NCBI GenBank assembly: GCA_036489445.1
Contig: DASXFV010000006.1
Coordinates: 1-23,955 of the forward strand
From: DAIDKA01 sp036489445
GTDB taxonomy: Bacteria > Pseudomonadota > Gammaproteobacteria > Steroidobacterales > Steroidobacteraceae
Length of the DNA stretch: 23,955 nt
Direction of reading: 5' to 3'
The position numbers were made by a program, and so were the translations under genes. Below, one piece after another: positions 8,181 to 16,278 of the stretch. The notes under the pieces are model-generated. The model made no database searches. It saw only the letters and a list, made by a program, of their open reading frames with translations, and was not told the DNA's origin. Positions within the stretch are counted from its first letter, which is position 1; each line of letters begins with the position of its first letter.

Positions 8181-8342
8181 ACAGGGCTGGTCTCCTGGCT
8201 CCCGGGTCAGCATCTTCGCCCACCTTCCCAAAGCCCGAGGGCTTCAGTGGCAACAGGACGAACACTCGCCGGTCACAGTTGCGGGGGCAGCCGCGGTATT
8301 CAACCGCGTTCCCATTCAAATCCCCCTGGCGGGGAACCCTGC
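8181..8342 (-). ncRNA. Cobalamin (AdoCbl-type) riboswitch upstream of btuB
   Basis: Read on the minus strand from 8342, the leader contains the conserved cobalamin-riboswitch elements in order: GGGAACGCGGTTGAA, an ACCGCG return strand, CTGCCCCCGCAACTGTGA, GCCACTG, GGGAAGGTGGG, and finally the B12 box-like GAGCCAGGAGACC. The ends pair to form P1: GCAGGGUU (8342-8335) with AGCCCUGU (8188-8181), eight pairs including G-U. Binding of adenosylcobalamin or a related cobalamin normally represses the downstream gene, here btuB, whose start is about 90 nt further on. Confidence 0.95.
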
Positions 8343-8360
8343 GCGTTCACTAGCGCACGA

Positions 8361-8366
8361 AGTATA
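8361..8366 (-). promoter_or_regulatory. Candidate -10 element for the btuB riboswitch transcript
   Basis: TATACT on the minus strand (five of six matches to TATAAT) lies about 19 nt before the riboswitch P1 stem, which fits a transcript starting near 8354. No good -35 is seen at 16-18 bp, so the call is tentative. It lies between the pgm stop and the riboswitch. Confidence 0.4.
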
Positions 8367-8370
8367 GCCC

Positions 8371-10026
8371 TCAACCTTTGACGCCCGCCAGCGCAGCCCC
8401 CACGATCTGCTCGGCTTCCTTGAAGATCTGCTGCAGATGCTCCGCGCCGCGAACACTTTCTGCATAGATCTTGTAGATGCTTTCGGTGCCCGAGGGCCGC
8501 GCCGCAAACCAGCCGCTGGCGGTGACGACCTTGACGCCGCCGATGGCAGCCCCGTTACCGGGAGCCTTGGTCAGCACGGACTCAATTTTCTCGCCCGCCA
8601 GCGTCGAGCTGCTGATCTGCTCGCCGGAGAGCCTCGAGAGTGCCTTGCGCTGAGCGGCATCAGCCGGCGCGTCGACACGCTCATAAGCCGGGTTACCCAG
8701 ATCCCGGGTGAGTTCGCTGTAGAGCTGGGAAGGATCCTTGCCCGTCCGCGCGGTGATCTCACCGGCGAGCAGTGCCAGTGCAATCCCGTCCTTGTCCGTT
8801 GTCCACACGCTGCCATCCTGGCGCAGCAGGGATGCACCCGCGCTCTCCTCGCAGACAAAACCCAGCGAGCCATCAACCAGGCCTTCGACAAACCATTTGA
8901 AGCCCACCGGCGTCTCATAGATCTTGCGACCAAGCTGCTGCGCGACCTTGTCCAGCATCATGCTGGTGACGACGGTCTTGGCAATAGTGGCCTCGGCGTT
9001 CCACTTCGGCCGGTTGGAAAACAGGTAATGCGCGGCAGCCGTCAGATAATGATTGGGCGGCATCAGTCCGGCGCTGCGCGTAACGACGCCATGACGGTCA
9101 TGATCGGTGTCGCAGGCAAAGGCGATGTCGAAGCGCTCCTTGAGGCTGATCAGGCGCTGCATCGCATTGGGCGAGGATGGATCCATGCGAATTTTCCCAT
9201 CCCAATCCAGAGTCATGAAGCGGAAGGTCGGATCGACCGCATCATTGGTGATGGTCAGATCGAGCTGGTAGCTTTCCGCGATCAGCGGCCAGTAATGCAC
9301 GCCAGCACCGCCCAGTGGGTCCACGCCCATGTGCACACCCGAGGCACGAATCGTATCCAGGTCGATCACTGACGGCAAGTCATTGACATAGGCGTGCAGA
9401 TAATCGTGCTTGTGGGTGGTCGCCGCAGCGCACGCCTGGTTGAACGGCATCCGTCGCACGCCCGCAAGCTTCGCGGCCAGCAGTTCGTTGGCCTTGTTTT
9501 CGATCCACGAGGTGACCGCCGTATCGGCCGGTCCGCCGTTGGGCGGGTTGTACTTGAAGCCGCCGCTGTCGGGCGGGTTGTGCGATGGGGTGATCACGAT
9601 GCCATCGGCAAGCGAGGTCGTGCGGCCGCGGTTGTAGGTCAGGATGGCATGGGAGATGACCGGTGTCGGCGTGTAGTCCGTGTGCTCATCTGCAATCATG
9701 ACCGTCACACCATTGGCGCCCAGCACTTCCAGGGCGCTGCTATAGGCCGGTTCGGACAAGGCGTGAGTGTCCATTCCGAGGAACAGCGGGCCACCGATGC
9801 CCTGCTGCGTGCGATACATGACAATGGCCTGGGTGATGGCCAGGATATGCGCCTCATTGAAGGAGCGCAGGAAGGAGCTGCCACGATGACCGGAGGTGCC
9901 AAAGGCCACCTTCTGGTCCGGCATTGACGGATCCGGTGCATCCGCATAATAAGCACAGATCAGCCGTGGAACGTTGACCAGCATGGATGCGGGTGCCGGT
10001 TTGCCAGCCATCGGATTGATTGTCAT
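8371..10026 (-). CDS. pgm: Phosphoglucomutase (alpha-D-glucose phosphate-specific)
   Basis: A 551-residue protein that aligns by eye along its whole length with E. coli Pgm (about 546 residues). It interconverts glucose-1-phosphate and glucose-6-phosphate in the cytoplasm. Seen in order: FGTSGHRGS (42-50), the active-site serine loop ITPSHNPPDSGG (S148), KYNPPNGGPAD, VDPLGGAGVHYW, the Mg-binding loop CDTDHDRHG, the sugar loop EESAGAS and the phosphate-binding loop ARPSGTESIYKIY near the C-terminus. The ATG at 10026 is preferred to one at 10044 because AGAGG lies 6 nt before it and between the two. It would convert the glucose-1-phosphate made by the phosphorylase encoded at 13575-16079. It is divergent from the MFS gene. 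Confidence 0.97.
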   Translation of the reverse strand: MTINPMAGKPAPASMLVNVPRLICAYYADAPDPSMPDQKVAFGTSGHRGSSFLRSFNEAHILAITQAIVMYRTQQGIGGPLFLGMDTHALSEPAYSSALEVLGANGVTVMIADEHTDYTPTPVISHAILTYNRGRTTSLADGIVITPSHNPPDSGGFKYNPPNGGPADTAVTSWIENKANELLAAKLAGVRRMPFNQACAAATTHKHDYLHAYVNDLPSVIDLDTIRASGVHMGVDPLGGAGVHYWPLIAESYQLDLTITNDAVDPTFRFMTLDWDGKIRMDPSSPNAMQRLISLKERFDIAFACDTDHDRHGVVTRSAGLMPPNHYLTAAAHYLFSNRPKWNAEATIAKTVVTSMMLDKVAQQLGRKIYETPVGFKWFVEGLVDGSLGFVCEESAGASLLRQDGSVWTTDKDGIALALLAGEITARTGKDPSQLYSELTRDLGNPAYERVDAPADAAQRKALSRLSGEQISSSTLAGEKIESVLTKAPGNGAAIGGVKVVTASGWFAARPSGTESIYKIYAESVRGAEHLQQIFKEAEQIVGAALAGVKG

Positions 10027-10132
10027 CTGCCACCTCTTTAGCATCAGGAACCGGGTCGACAGTCACAGTCTGTGGACGCCCAGTCAGTTTTCACTTGCGC
10101 ACTTGGGCCCCGCAGGCGAACATTTGGGCAAT

Positions 10133-10148
10133 TGTCGCATTTGCGACA
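10133..10148. promoter_or_regulatory. Perfect 16-bp palindrome between pgm and the MFS gene
   Basis: TGTCGCATTTGCGACA: two 7-bp arms around a TT centre, a typical form for a site bound by a dimeric repressor or activator. It lies 107 bp before the pgm start and 110 bp before the exporter start, so it could serve either. I do not recognise the regulator, and no regulator gene is adjacent. Confidence 0.5.
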
Positions 10149-10188
10149 GCTCTGCGTGGATGCGGGTTCGCCCAGACCGTCCACTCCT

Positions 10189-10194
10189 TATAGT
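10189..10194 (+). promoter_or_regulatory. Weak candidate -10 element for the MFS gene
   Basis: TATAGT, with a poor TTCGCC at a 16-bp distance upstream (10167-10172). It lies about 64 bp before the chosen start and 41 bp after the palindrome. Only the -10 is convincing. Confidence 0.28.
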
Positions 10195-10257
10195 GTGTAT
10201 GTGGCCCGACAGGGTGCCGGCGGGATAGCGGCAGCCGCGGGCTTTACGGAAATTTTT

Positions 10258-11460
10258 ATGATGGGCAAGAGTTACTTACGGGAAGGCATCATTTTAGGGC
10301 TGCTATCGGCAATAGGCCCTTTCGCCATCGATATGTACCTGCCGGCCCTGCCCTCCATCGGCCAGAGCCTGCATGCCAATGCGGCCACGGTTCAGTTGAG
10401 CCTGACCGTATTCTTCATTGCCGTGGGGGGCGGACAACTGCTTTACGGTCCGCTCTCGGACATGTATGGCCGCAAGCTGCCGCTGTACGTCGGCTTGGTG
10501 CTGTTCTGCCTGGGCAGCGTCACCTGCGCCCTGGCTCCAAGTGCCGAACTGTTTTTGCTGGGCCGCTTCGTGCAGGGCCTCGGTGCCTGCGGCGGTATGG
10601 TGATTCCCCGTGCGGTGGTTCGCGATTTGCATTCAGGCGTCGAAGCGACCCGCCTCATGTCACTGCTGATGCTGGTTTTCAGCATCTCCCCGCTGCTCGC
10701 GCCACTGACCGGCAGCTTCGTGATCCAGTTCAGCAGCTGGCGCGGCGTATTCTGGATGGTGCTGGGGGCAGCCATTATCGGTTTCGGCGTCCTGACCACA
10801 CTCAAGGAGTCCAGGCCCGTGTCCGCACGCGCGGGCAGCAGCATGGTGAGTGCTTTCCACTCCTATCGGCAGCTGCTGGGTGACCGGCACTTCATAGGCA
10901 CCGTCCTGATCGGCACCTGCGGCATGGCGAGTTTCTTCCTGTATCTGTCGAACTCGCCCTATGTGATGATCGAGCACTATCACCTGAGCCCACGCGGTTT
11001 CAGTCTGCTGTTCTCCGTCAATGCGGCGTCGTTCTTTGTCGCCGCCCAGTTCAACGCCGCGCTGGCGACCCGCATCGGCCTCAAGGCCCTGGTGCGGCGC
11101 GCCTCCACCGGTTTCGCAGTGGCCATGTTGCTGCTGCTGAGTCTGTTTGCCGCCGGAGTCGATCACCTGGTCGTGATGGTGACGCTGCTGTGTTGCGCCT
11201 ATGCCTGCCTCGGGATGACTGTGCCCACCGCGACCATTCTCGCGCTGGAGGAGCACGGTGCCATTGCAGGTACCGCCTCGTCCCTGATCGGCACTCTGCA
11301 GTTCGGCTTCGGTTCGCTGGTGATGGGTCTCACCGGCACGTTTGCCAATGGCGCGCCGCTGCCCATGATCGCCGGCATCACGCTGTGCGCGGTGGCGTGC
11401 GCAGGGTTTGCCCGTATCACGCTGCGGCACAGTGCGGACACGGCGGTCGCTGCAGCCTAG
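10258..11460 (+). CDS. Bcr/CflA-family MFS multidrug exporter
   Basis: A 400-residue protein, close to the usual length of Bcr (about 396), with about 12 hydrophobic segments. It begins REGIILGLLSAIGPFAIDMY, typical of Bcr/CflA drug:proton antiporters of the inner membrane, and carries MFS motif A GPLSDMYGRKLPLYVG (64-79), then LGRFVQGLGACGGMV and AVVRDLH, which match the TM4 and loop regions of the family. The ATG at 10258 (or the next codon, 10261) is chosen because it starts right before TM1; upstream in-frame sequence is not protein-like and the ribosome site is weak (CGGAA). It stands alone on this strand and its stop overlaps the stop of the opposing DedA gene. Substrates cannot be told from sequence. 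Confidence 0.93.
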   Translation: MMGKSYLREGIILGLLSAIGPFAIDMYLPALPSIGQSLHANAATVQLSLTVFFIAVGGGQLLYGPLSDMYGRKLPLYVGLVLFCLGSVTCALAPSAELFLLGRFVQGLGACGGMVIPRAVVRDLHSGVEATRLMSLLMLVFSISPLLAPLTGSFVIQFSSWRGVFWMVLGAAIIGFGVLTTLKESRPVSARAGSSMVSAFHSYRQLLGDRHFIGTVLIGTCGMASFFLYLSNSPYVMIEHYHLSPRGFSLLFSVNAASFFVAAQFNAALATRIGLKALVRRASTGFAVAMLLLLSLFAAGVDHLVVMVTLLCCAYACLGMTVPTATILALEEHGAIAGTASSLIGTLQFGFGSLVMGLTGTFANGAPLPMIAGITLCAVACAGFARITLRHSADTAVAAA

Positions 11461-12407
11461 GTGAACAGTGGCAGGACCGCCAACTCCTCAGGCGGCACTG
11501 CCTCGAGCTCCAGACCCGCCGCGCGCCAGCCGCGCAGACCATCGTCGATCACGGCCACCTTGAGTCCGAGTTTCAGCAGTTCGCGCGCCACGCGCACACT
11601 GGTGGCCTGACGCTGGCAGGTGCAGTACAGGTAGATCTGCCGATCCTTGGAAAATTTTTCCAGCTCAGTGCGCAGGGCATTGGGGTCCACGCGCCGCGAC
11701 CCCGGGATGCGCAGGGCGCCAGGGTCAAAGTACCCATGGCTGCGCACATCAAACACCTGCGCCTCTCCGGCACTCAGATCCCGCGCCACAATACCGGGCG
11801 GGGCGTGCGGAACCAGTCTGCCCAAGCCGCGGGCCTGCCAGGTGCTCCACAGCAGCCACAGGGCGTAGGCGCTCAGCAGCATCAGCACCACGGCCGTGGT
11901 CAGGTGTCCGAAGCGCTCATAGAAATGGATCACCGCCGCGACGGCATCGCTACACAGATAACCCACCACACAGTACGCACCGATGTAGAGCACGGCACCG
12001 GCCACATCCAGCCACAGGAACGACCACCAGCGCATATGCATGCTGCCGGCCAGCGGCGGCGCCATGGTGTTGATGCCCGGCAGGAACTTCGCCACCACCA
12101 GCAAGGAGCGCCCGCGACGATGAAAGGTGTCAGCGGAGCTCACCACGCAGGACTCAGGATTCAGCGAAATGCGGCACAGGGTGCCCAGCAGCCACCACCC
12201 GGTGCGCCTGCCCAGCAGGAACATCAGCGCATCACCCGCCACCATGCCGACCAGCGAGCCGCCGAAGACCCCGACCGGGGGCAGGTGCCCCCTGGCACTC
12301 TCGGCCGCGGCAAGTATCAGGCCGATCGCCGCTGGGAACGGCAGGCCGATCGCCTGCAGGAACATCGCCAGCGATAGCATCAGCACCCCGTGCTGCGCTA
12401 GGTCCAT
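11457..12407 (-). CDS. DedA-family membrane protein fused to a rhodanese domain
   Basis: A 316-residue protein. Residues 1-195 are a DedA (SNARE-associated/VTT) membrane domain: hydrophobic helices, VGMVAGDALMFLLGRRTGWW (53-72), FHRRGRSLLVVAKFLPGINT (95-114) and PPLAGSMHMRWWSF. Residues about 205-300 are a rhodanese domain with FDVRSHGYF, the active loop YLYCTCQRQATS (C262, with C264 next to it) and the closing DDGLRGW. DedA proteins act in lipid flipping and membrane homeostasis; the rhodanese part may transfer sulfur or act as a redox sensor. DedA-rhodanese fusions are known in proteobacteria. The start at 12407 leaves 14 nt after the transaldolase stop; no good ribosome site is seen, and an in-frame ATG at 12476 inside the preceding gene is less likely. 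Confidence 0.9.
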   Translation of the reverse strand: MDLAQHGVLMLSLAMFLQAIGLPFPAAIGLILAAAESARGHLPPVGVFGGSLVGMVAGDALMFLLGRRTGWWLLGTLCRISLNPESCVVSSADTFHRRGRSLLVVAKFLPGINTMAPPLAGSMHMRWWSFLWLDVAGAVLYIGAYCVVGYLCSDAVAAVIHFYERFGHLTTAVVLMLLSAYALWLLWSTWQARGLGRLVPHAPPGIVARDLSAGEAQVFDVRSHGYFDPGALRIPGSRRVDPNALRTELEKFSKDRQIYLYCTCQRQATSVRVARELLKLGLKVAVIDDGLRGWRAAGLELEAVPPEELAVLPLFT

Positions 12408-12421
12408 CTTGCGGGGTATGC

Positions 12422-13528
12422 CTATTTCTTCAAGGCTTTGGCTTTGGTCTCGATGGACTTCAGGAGATTCTTCCACGAGGCATTGAAGGATTCGGCGCCC
12501 TGCTTTTGCAGCTGCGCAGCCAGTGCTCCGACATCCACACCAGCCGCCGCTATGGCGGCGAGCGTCTGTTCGCAGTTGCCGCCATCCGGAGCCAGTGCGC
12601 CCTTCAATGACCCGTGATCACCAAAGGCCAACAGGGTCTCCTCAGGCATGGTGTTCACTGTATTCGGCGCCGCCAATGCGGTCACGTACAGGGTGTCCGG
12701 CGCTGCGGGATCCTTGACACCCGTGCTGGCGAACAACAGTCGCTGCGGCCGTGCACCCAGGTTCATGAGCCGCTGCCAGCGGTCGCTCGCCAGCAATTGC
12801 CGGAAGGCGCGGTAAGCCTGCTGGCCAACGGCGATACCCAGAGTATTGCGCAGCGGCGCGGGCAACTGCTCCATTGTCGCCTTGTCCCAGCGGCTGACGA
12901 ACAACGAGGCCACCGAGCGCACATCAGGGCTCAGTCCGGTCTGCACGCGACGCTCCAGGCCACGCAGGTACGCCTCGGCAGCCGCCTGGTACTGCTGCGT
13001 TGAAAACAGCAGCGTCACGTTGATCGGTACGCCCTGGAAAATGGCCTCCTCGATGGCCGGAATGCCTTCGCGCGTGCCGGGGATCTTGATGAACAGATTC
13101 GGCCGTCCGGCCTTGTCATGCAGCATCCGGGCGGCCGCGAGTGTCTGCGCCGTGTCATAGGCCAGAAGCGGTGAGACTTCCAGCGAAACCCAGCCATCCA
13201 CCGTGGCCGTACGCTCGTAAACCGGTTTGAACAGGTCCGCAGCGCGCGCCAGGTCGGCGATCGCCAGTTCAAAGAACAGGTCCTCGGTGGACAGACCCTT
13301 CTTGGCCAGCGATCCCACATCGGCATCGTAGGAACTGCTCTTGCTGATCGCGTGATCAAATATGGTGGGGTTGGAAGTCAGTCCGGTCACCGACAGTTCC
13401 GAGCTGATGTAGCGCCCGAGTGTGCCGTTGTCGAGGATGTCCCGCGTGATGTTGTCCAGCCACAGGCTCTGTCCCAGCTCGTTCAACTTGCGGGGCGCGT
13501 TGGTGCGCGCGGAAGGTTCGGTCGCCAT
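12422..13528 (-). CDS. tal: Transaldolase
   Basis: A 368-residue enzyme of the longer transaldolase class. It moves a three-carbon dihydroxyacetone unit between sedoheptulose-7-phosphate and glyceraldehyde-3-phosphate in the non-oxidative pentose phosphate pathway. Seen: LGQSLWLDNITRDIL (18-32), GLTSNPTIFDHAI (49-61), SLEVSPLLAYDT, the Schiff-base lysine in FIKIPGT (K148), PINVTLLFS, and the C-terminal SRWDK and LFASTGVKDP segments. The ATG at 13528 has GGAGTG about 6 nt upstream; an extension to 13729 would run into the phosphorylase gene. It sits 46 nt after the phosphorylase and 14 nt before the DedA gene, so the three are probably one operon. Confidence 0.96.
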   Translation of the reverse strand: MATEPSARTNAPRKLNELGQSLWLDNITRDILDNGTLGRYISSELSVTGLTSNPTIFDHAISKSSSYDADVGSLAKKGLSTEDLFFELAIADLARAADLFKPVYERTATVDGWVSLEVSPLLAYDTAQTLAAARMLHDKAGRPNLFIKIPGTREGIPAIEEAIFQGVPINVTLLFSTQQYQAAAEAYLRGLERRVQTGLSPDVRSVASLFVSRWDKATMEQLPAPLRNTLGIAVGQQAYRAFRQLLASDRWQRLMNLGARPQRLLFASTGVKDPAAPDTLYVTALAAPNTVNTMPEETLLAFGDHGSLKGALAPDGGNCEQTLAAIAAAGVDVGALAAQLQKQGAESFNASWKNLLKSIETKAKALKK

Positions 13529-13574
13529 GTTGATCACTCCGTTTGAGATTCCGTTTCGTTGCGGTGCGGTCCGG

Positions 13575-16079
13575 CTACCGCTGCCACAGAATATGGTTTG
13601 CTTCCAGCGGTACCGCGACGCCCGCCAGGCGCGGCACGACCCTTGCTGTGTAGTCACCCGCAGGCCGTGTCGCAGGTACGGCCACCCGGTACCGTCCATG
13701 TCCCGGGGGGGCAGCGGCGGCGGTGCCAATCTGCAACGTCATGTCATACACCTGCGGCCCGGCGCCGTCGACACCATTGGCATACAACTGCACCGTCAGA
13801 TCCTCGGGGGCGAGTCCCGCCAGATACACCTGCACGTCGAATTCAAATCCGCTGGCCTTGGTGCCGATCGTCACATTGGCGAACCTGAGCTGGCTCCAGG
13901 CGGCGTCCAGGCGCTGGTGCCAGCGGACCAGCTGCTGGCCCGCCGCGCCTTTGTCGGCGCTGCGCCGCAGCCATTCCTGCGCGGCGGGCAGGTAGTACCT
14001 TTGGGTGTAGTCATGCACGGCGCGGCTGCTGGAGAATTGCGGTGTCAGGGTCGCCATGCTCTCACGCATGCGCGCGATCCAGGCAACCGGTATCCCAGCC
14101 GCGTTGCGGGTGTAGAACTGCGGGACCACTTCGCGCTCCAGCACGTCAAACAATGCCGCGGCGTCCCGATCGTCCCAGACGCCCTCGTCACCATGGGTTT
14201 GAGCATCGCCGATCGCCCAGCCCACGCCTGGCTGGTACGCTTCCGCCCACCAGCCATCCAGCTGCGACAGATTGATGCCGCCGTTCACCAGCACTTTCAT
14301 TCCACTGGTGCCACAAGCCTCCCAGGGCCGGCGCGGCGTGTTGATCCACACATCGACCCCGTGCACCAGCTGCTCCGCGACCGCCATGTCGTAATCGGCC
14401 AGGAAGATCACATGGTTGCGGGCGTCGGTGCCGCGGATGAACTGCACCCACTGCCTGATCAGGGCCTGTCCCGGCTCGTCCGCCGGATGCGCTTTGCCCG
14501 CGATGATCAGCTGCACGGGGCCATCGGCATTCGACAGCAGGCGCAGCAGCCGCGCGGTGTCACGCAACAGCAGATTGGGCCGCTTGTAAGTGGCAAAACG
14601 GCGCGCGAACCCCAGCGTCAGCGCCTTCGGATCCAGCAACTGCTCGGCTCCCTGGGCCGCGTCGGGGCGCTCGCCGGACACCCTCAGCATGCGCTCCAGG
14701 TGCGCACGCGCGCAGTCAATCAAGGCGGCCCGCGATTCATTGCGGAACTGCCACAGGTCGGCGTCACTGAGGCTGCGTATCCCTAAAGCCGCGGCGCCAT
14801 CGGGCGACTGCCAGCAGTCCGCCGCGCACGCCCCGCTCCACAGCGCCTCGGCCTGCGCGGAGTCCCAAGTGGGCATATGCACACCATTGGTGATGTGCGC
14901 CACTGGCACTTCCTCCTCGGGCCAGCGCGGAAAGAGGCTGCCGAAGATCTGCCGGCTCACCTTGCCGTGGAGGCGGCTGACGCCGCTGACCGCGCCACTG
15001 CCGCGGATGGCGAGATACGCCATGTTGAAGCTCTCGGACCAGTCCTGGGCATTGTCCCGGCCCAGCGCCAGCAACTGCTCGGTGCTGATTCCCAGACTGT
15101 TCCGGGCATAGTCGCCCAGGTACTGTTCGATCAGTTCCGGCGCGAAACGGTCGAAGCCGGCTGCGACCGCGGTATGGGTCGTGAACAGGTTGCCGGCGCG
15201 CGTGATGGCGAGGGCCGTGGCGAAGTCCTGCCCTGACTGCTGCATCCAGGCACGCGCCCGCTCGAGCACAGCGAAGGCCGCGTGCCCCTCGTTCAAGTGG
15301 CAGACTTCAGGGTGAATGCCCAAGGCGGTGAGCAGGCGCCAGCCGCCGATCCCCAAGATCAGTTCCTGCCGCAGACGCAGCTCCGGACCACCGCCATACA
15401 GTTCGCTGGTGATGCCGCGCCAGGCCGGAAAATTCGCGGCATCGTTGCTGTCGAGCAGCAGCAGTTTTGCGCGCCCCACCTGGGCCTGCCAGGTGCGCAG
15501 CCACACCGGGAATCCCGGCAGTTCGACCTTCAGGCGCAACCACTCACCGCTCGCCGCGCGTAACGGTGTGATCGGCAGCTGATCTGGGGAGTTATACGGA
15601 AATAGTGCCTGCTGGCCCCCGGAGCGGTCGATGACCTGACGGAAATACCCCTGCTGATACAGCAGCCCCACGCCCACCACCGGCACGCCCAGATCGCTGG
15701 CGGATTTGAGCTGGTCGCCCGCGACATTGCCCAGGCCGCCGGAGTAGATCGGCAGCGCTTCGCTCAGCATGAACTCCATGCTGAAGTACGCCACCTGCTT
15801 CAGCACACTGTTGGAATGGTTCACATCGAACCAGGCGGGACCTGCGAGGGTGGCGCGCCGCGCGCGCACCACTTTGTCGACTTCGGCACGGAACTGCGGA
15901 TCAGCCAGGGCCTGACGGATATGCTGCGGTGACACGGTCTGCAGGACTGTCCAGGGGTTGCGCGTGAATTCCCACAGCTGCGCATCCAGGTGTCGCCACA
16001 GATGATCCGCCCCATGGTCCCAGGCGGAGCGCAGGTCCAGTGCAAGTTCGGTCAGGCCGCCCATCCCATCATCATTCAT
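13575..16079 (-). CDS. Alpha-glucan phosphorylase (GT35, short form)
   Basis: An 834-residue enzyme that releases glucose-1-phosphate from glycogen or maltodextrin in the cytoplasm using PLP. The first 70 residues match the DUF3417-type N-terminal domain (LRSAWDHGADHLWRHLD). The catalytic part shows VAYFSMEFMLSEALPIYSGG (97-116), GNVAGDQLKSASDLG, CHLNEGHAAF (260-269), THTAVAAGFDRF, ITNGVHMPTW, FARRFATYKRP and the PLP site EACGTSGMKVLVNGGINLS with K595. A beta-rich C-terminal domain (about 735-834) ends PLEANHILW, as in the short glucan-phosphorylase family. I start at the ATG at 16079 (AGGTGA upstream) rather than the GTG at 16118. First gene of the leftward operon with tal and dedA. The symbol glgP or malP cannot be chosen from sequence alone. 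Confidence 0.95.
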   Translation of the reverse strand: MNDDGMGGLTELALDLRSAWDHGADHLWRHLDAQLWEFTRNPWTVLQTVSPQHIRQALADPQFRAEVDKVVRARRATLAGPAWFDVNHSNSVLKQVAYFSMEFMLSEALPIYSGGLGNVAGDQLKSASDLGVPVVGVGLLYQQGYFRQVIDRSGGQQALFPYNSPDQLPITPLRAASGEWLRLKVELPGFPVWLRTWQAQVGRAKLLLLDSNDAANFPAWRGITSELYGGGPELRLRQELILGIGGWRLLTALGIHPEVCHLNEGHAAFAVLERARAWMQQSGQDFATALAITRAGNLFTTHTAVAAGFDRFAPELIEQYLGDYARNSLGISTEQLLALGRDNAQDWSESFNMAYLAIRGSGAVSGVSRLHGKVSRQIFGSLFPRWPEEEVPVAHITNGVHMPTWDSAQAEALWSGACAADCWQSPDGAAALGIRSLSDADLWQFRNESRAALIDCARAHLERMLRVSGERPDAAQGAEQLLDPKALTLGFARRFATYKRPNLLLRDTARLLRLLSNADGPVQLIIAGKAHPADEPGQALIRQWVQFIRGTDARNHVIFLADYDMAVAEQLVHGVDVWINTPRRPWEACGTSGMKVLVNGGINLSQLDGWWAEAYQPGVGWAIGDAQTHGDEGVWDDRDAAALFDVLEREVVPQFYTRNAAGIPVAWIARMRESMATLTPQFSSSRAVHDYTQRYYLPAAQEWLRRSADKGAAGQQLVRWHQRLDAAWSQLRFANVTIGTKASGFEFDVQVYLAGLAPEDLTVQLYANGVDGAGPQVYDMTLQIGTAAAAPPGHGRYRVAVPATRPAGDYTARVVPRLAGVAVPLEANHILWQR

Positions 16080-16145
16080 GTTTTCAGTCACCTGCGTTTC
16101 CTCGGTTGCGCCCCCCACCCCTGGGCCCGGACGCCTGAGCCGACA

Positions 16146-16151
16146 ATTTTA
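16146..16151 (-). promoter_or_regulatory. Candidate -10 element for the phosphorylase operon
   Basis: TAAAAT on the minus strand (five of six matches), about 67 nt before the phosphorylase ATG, with only a weak TTTAC-like -35 upstream. It is one of the few AT-rich spots in the divergent gap 16080-16278. Confidence 0.38.
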
Positions 16152-16212
16152 CGCGCGGAATCCGGCGGTAAATGTCATCCTTTGTCCGAATCTGCGCGGC
16201 CGGTACCACATC

Positions 16213-16241
16213 TTCGCCCGGCGCAGGACGCGGTGTAACAT
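16213..16241 (+). promoter_or_regulatory. Weak candidate promoter for the RutE-like gene
   Basis: TTCGCC (16213-16218), a 17-bp spacer and TAACAT (16236-16241). The spacing is ideal but each box matches consensus poorly. It would give a leader of about 30 nt before the ATG at 16279. Confidence 0.27.
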
Positions 16242-16278
16242 TCCCGCAGCATTTTGCTTCGCACCTCAGGATCATTTC

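Noticed and set aside
8134..8319. A 61-codon open frame on the minus strand in the btuB leader
   Set aside because: The region is explained by the cobalamin riboswitch; the frame follows the aptamer sequence and has no coding features.
11190..12377. A 395-codon open frame overlapping the exporter and opposite the DedA-rhodanese gene
   Set aside because: The translation is rich in His, Gln and Arg with no hydrophobic or catalytic pattern; both overlapped genes are clear.
13422..14786. A 454-codon open frame opposite transaldolase and the glucan phosphorylase
   Set aside because: It spans the boundary between two well-supported genes and has no recognisable fold or motif.
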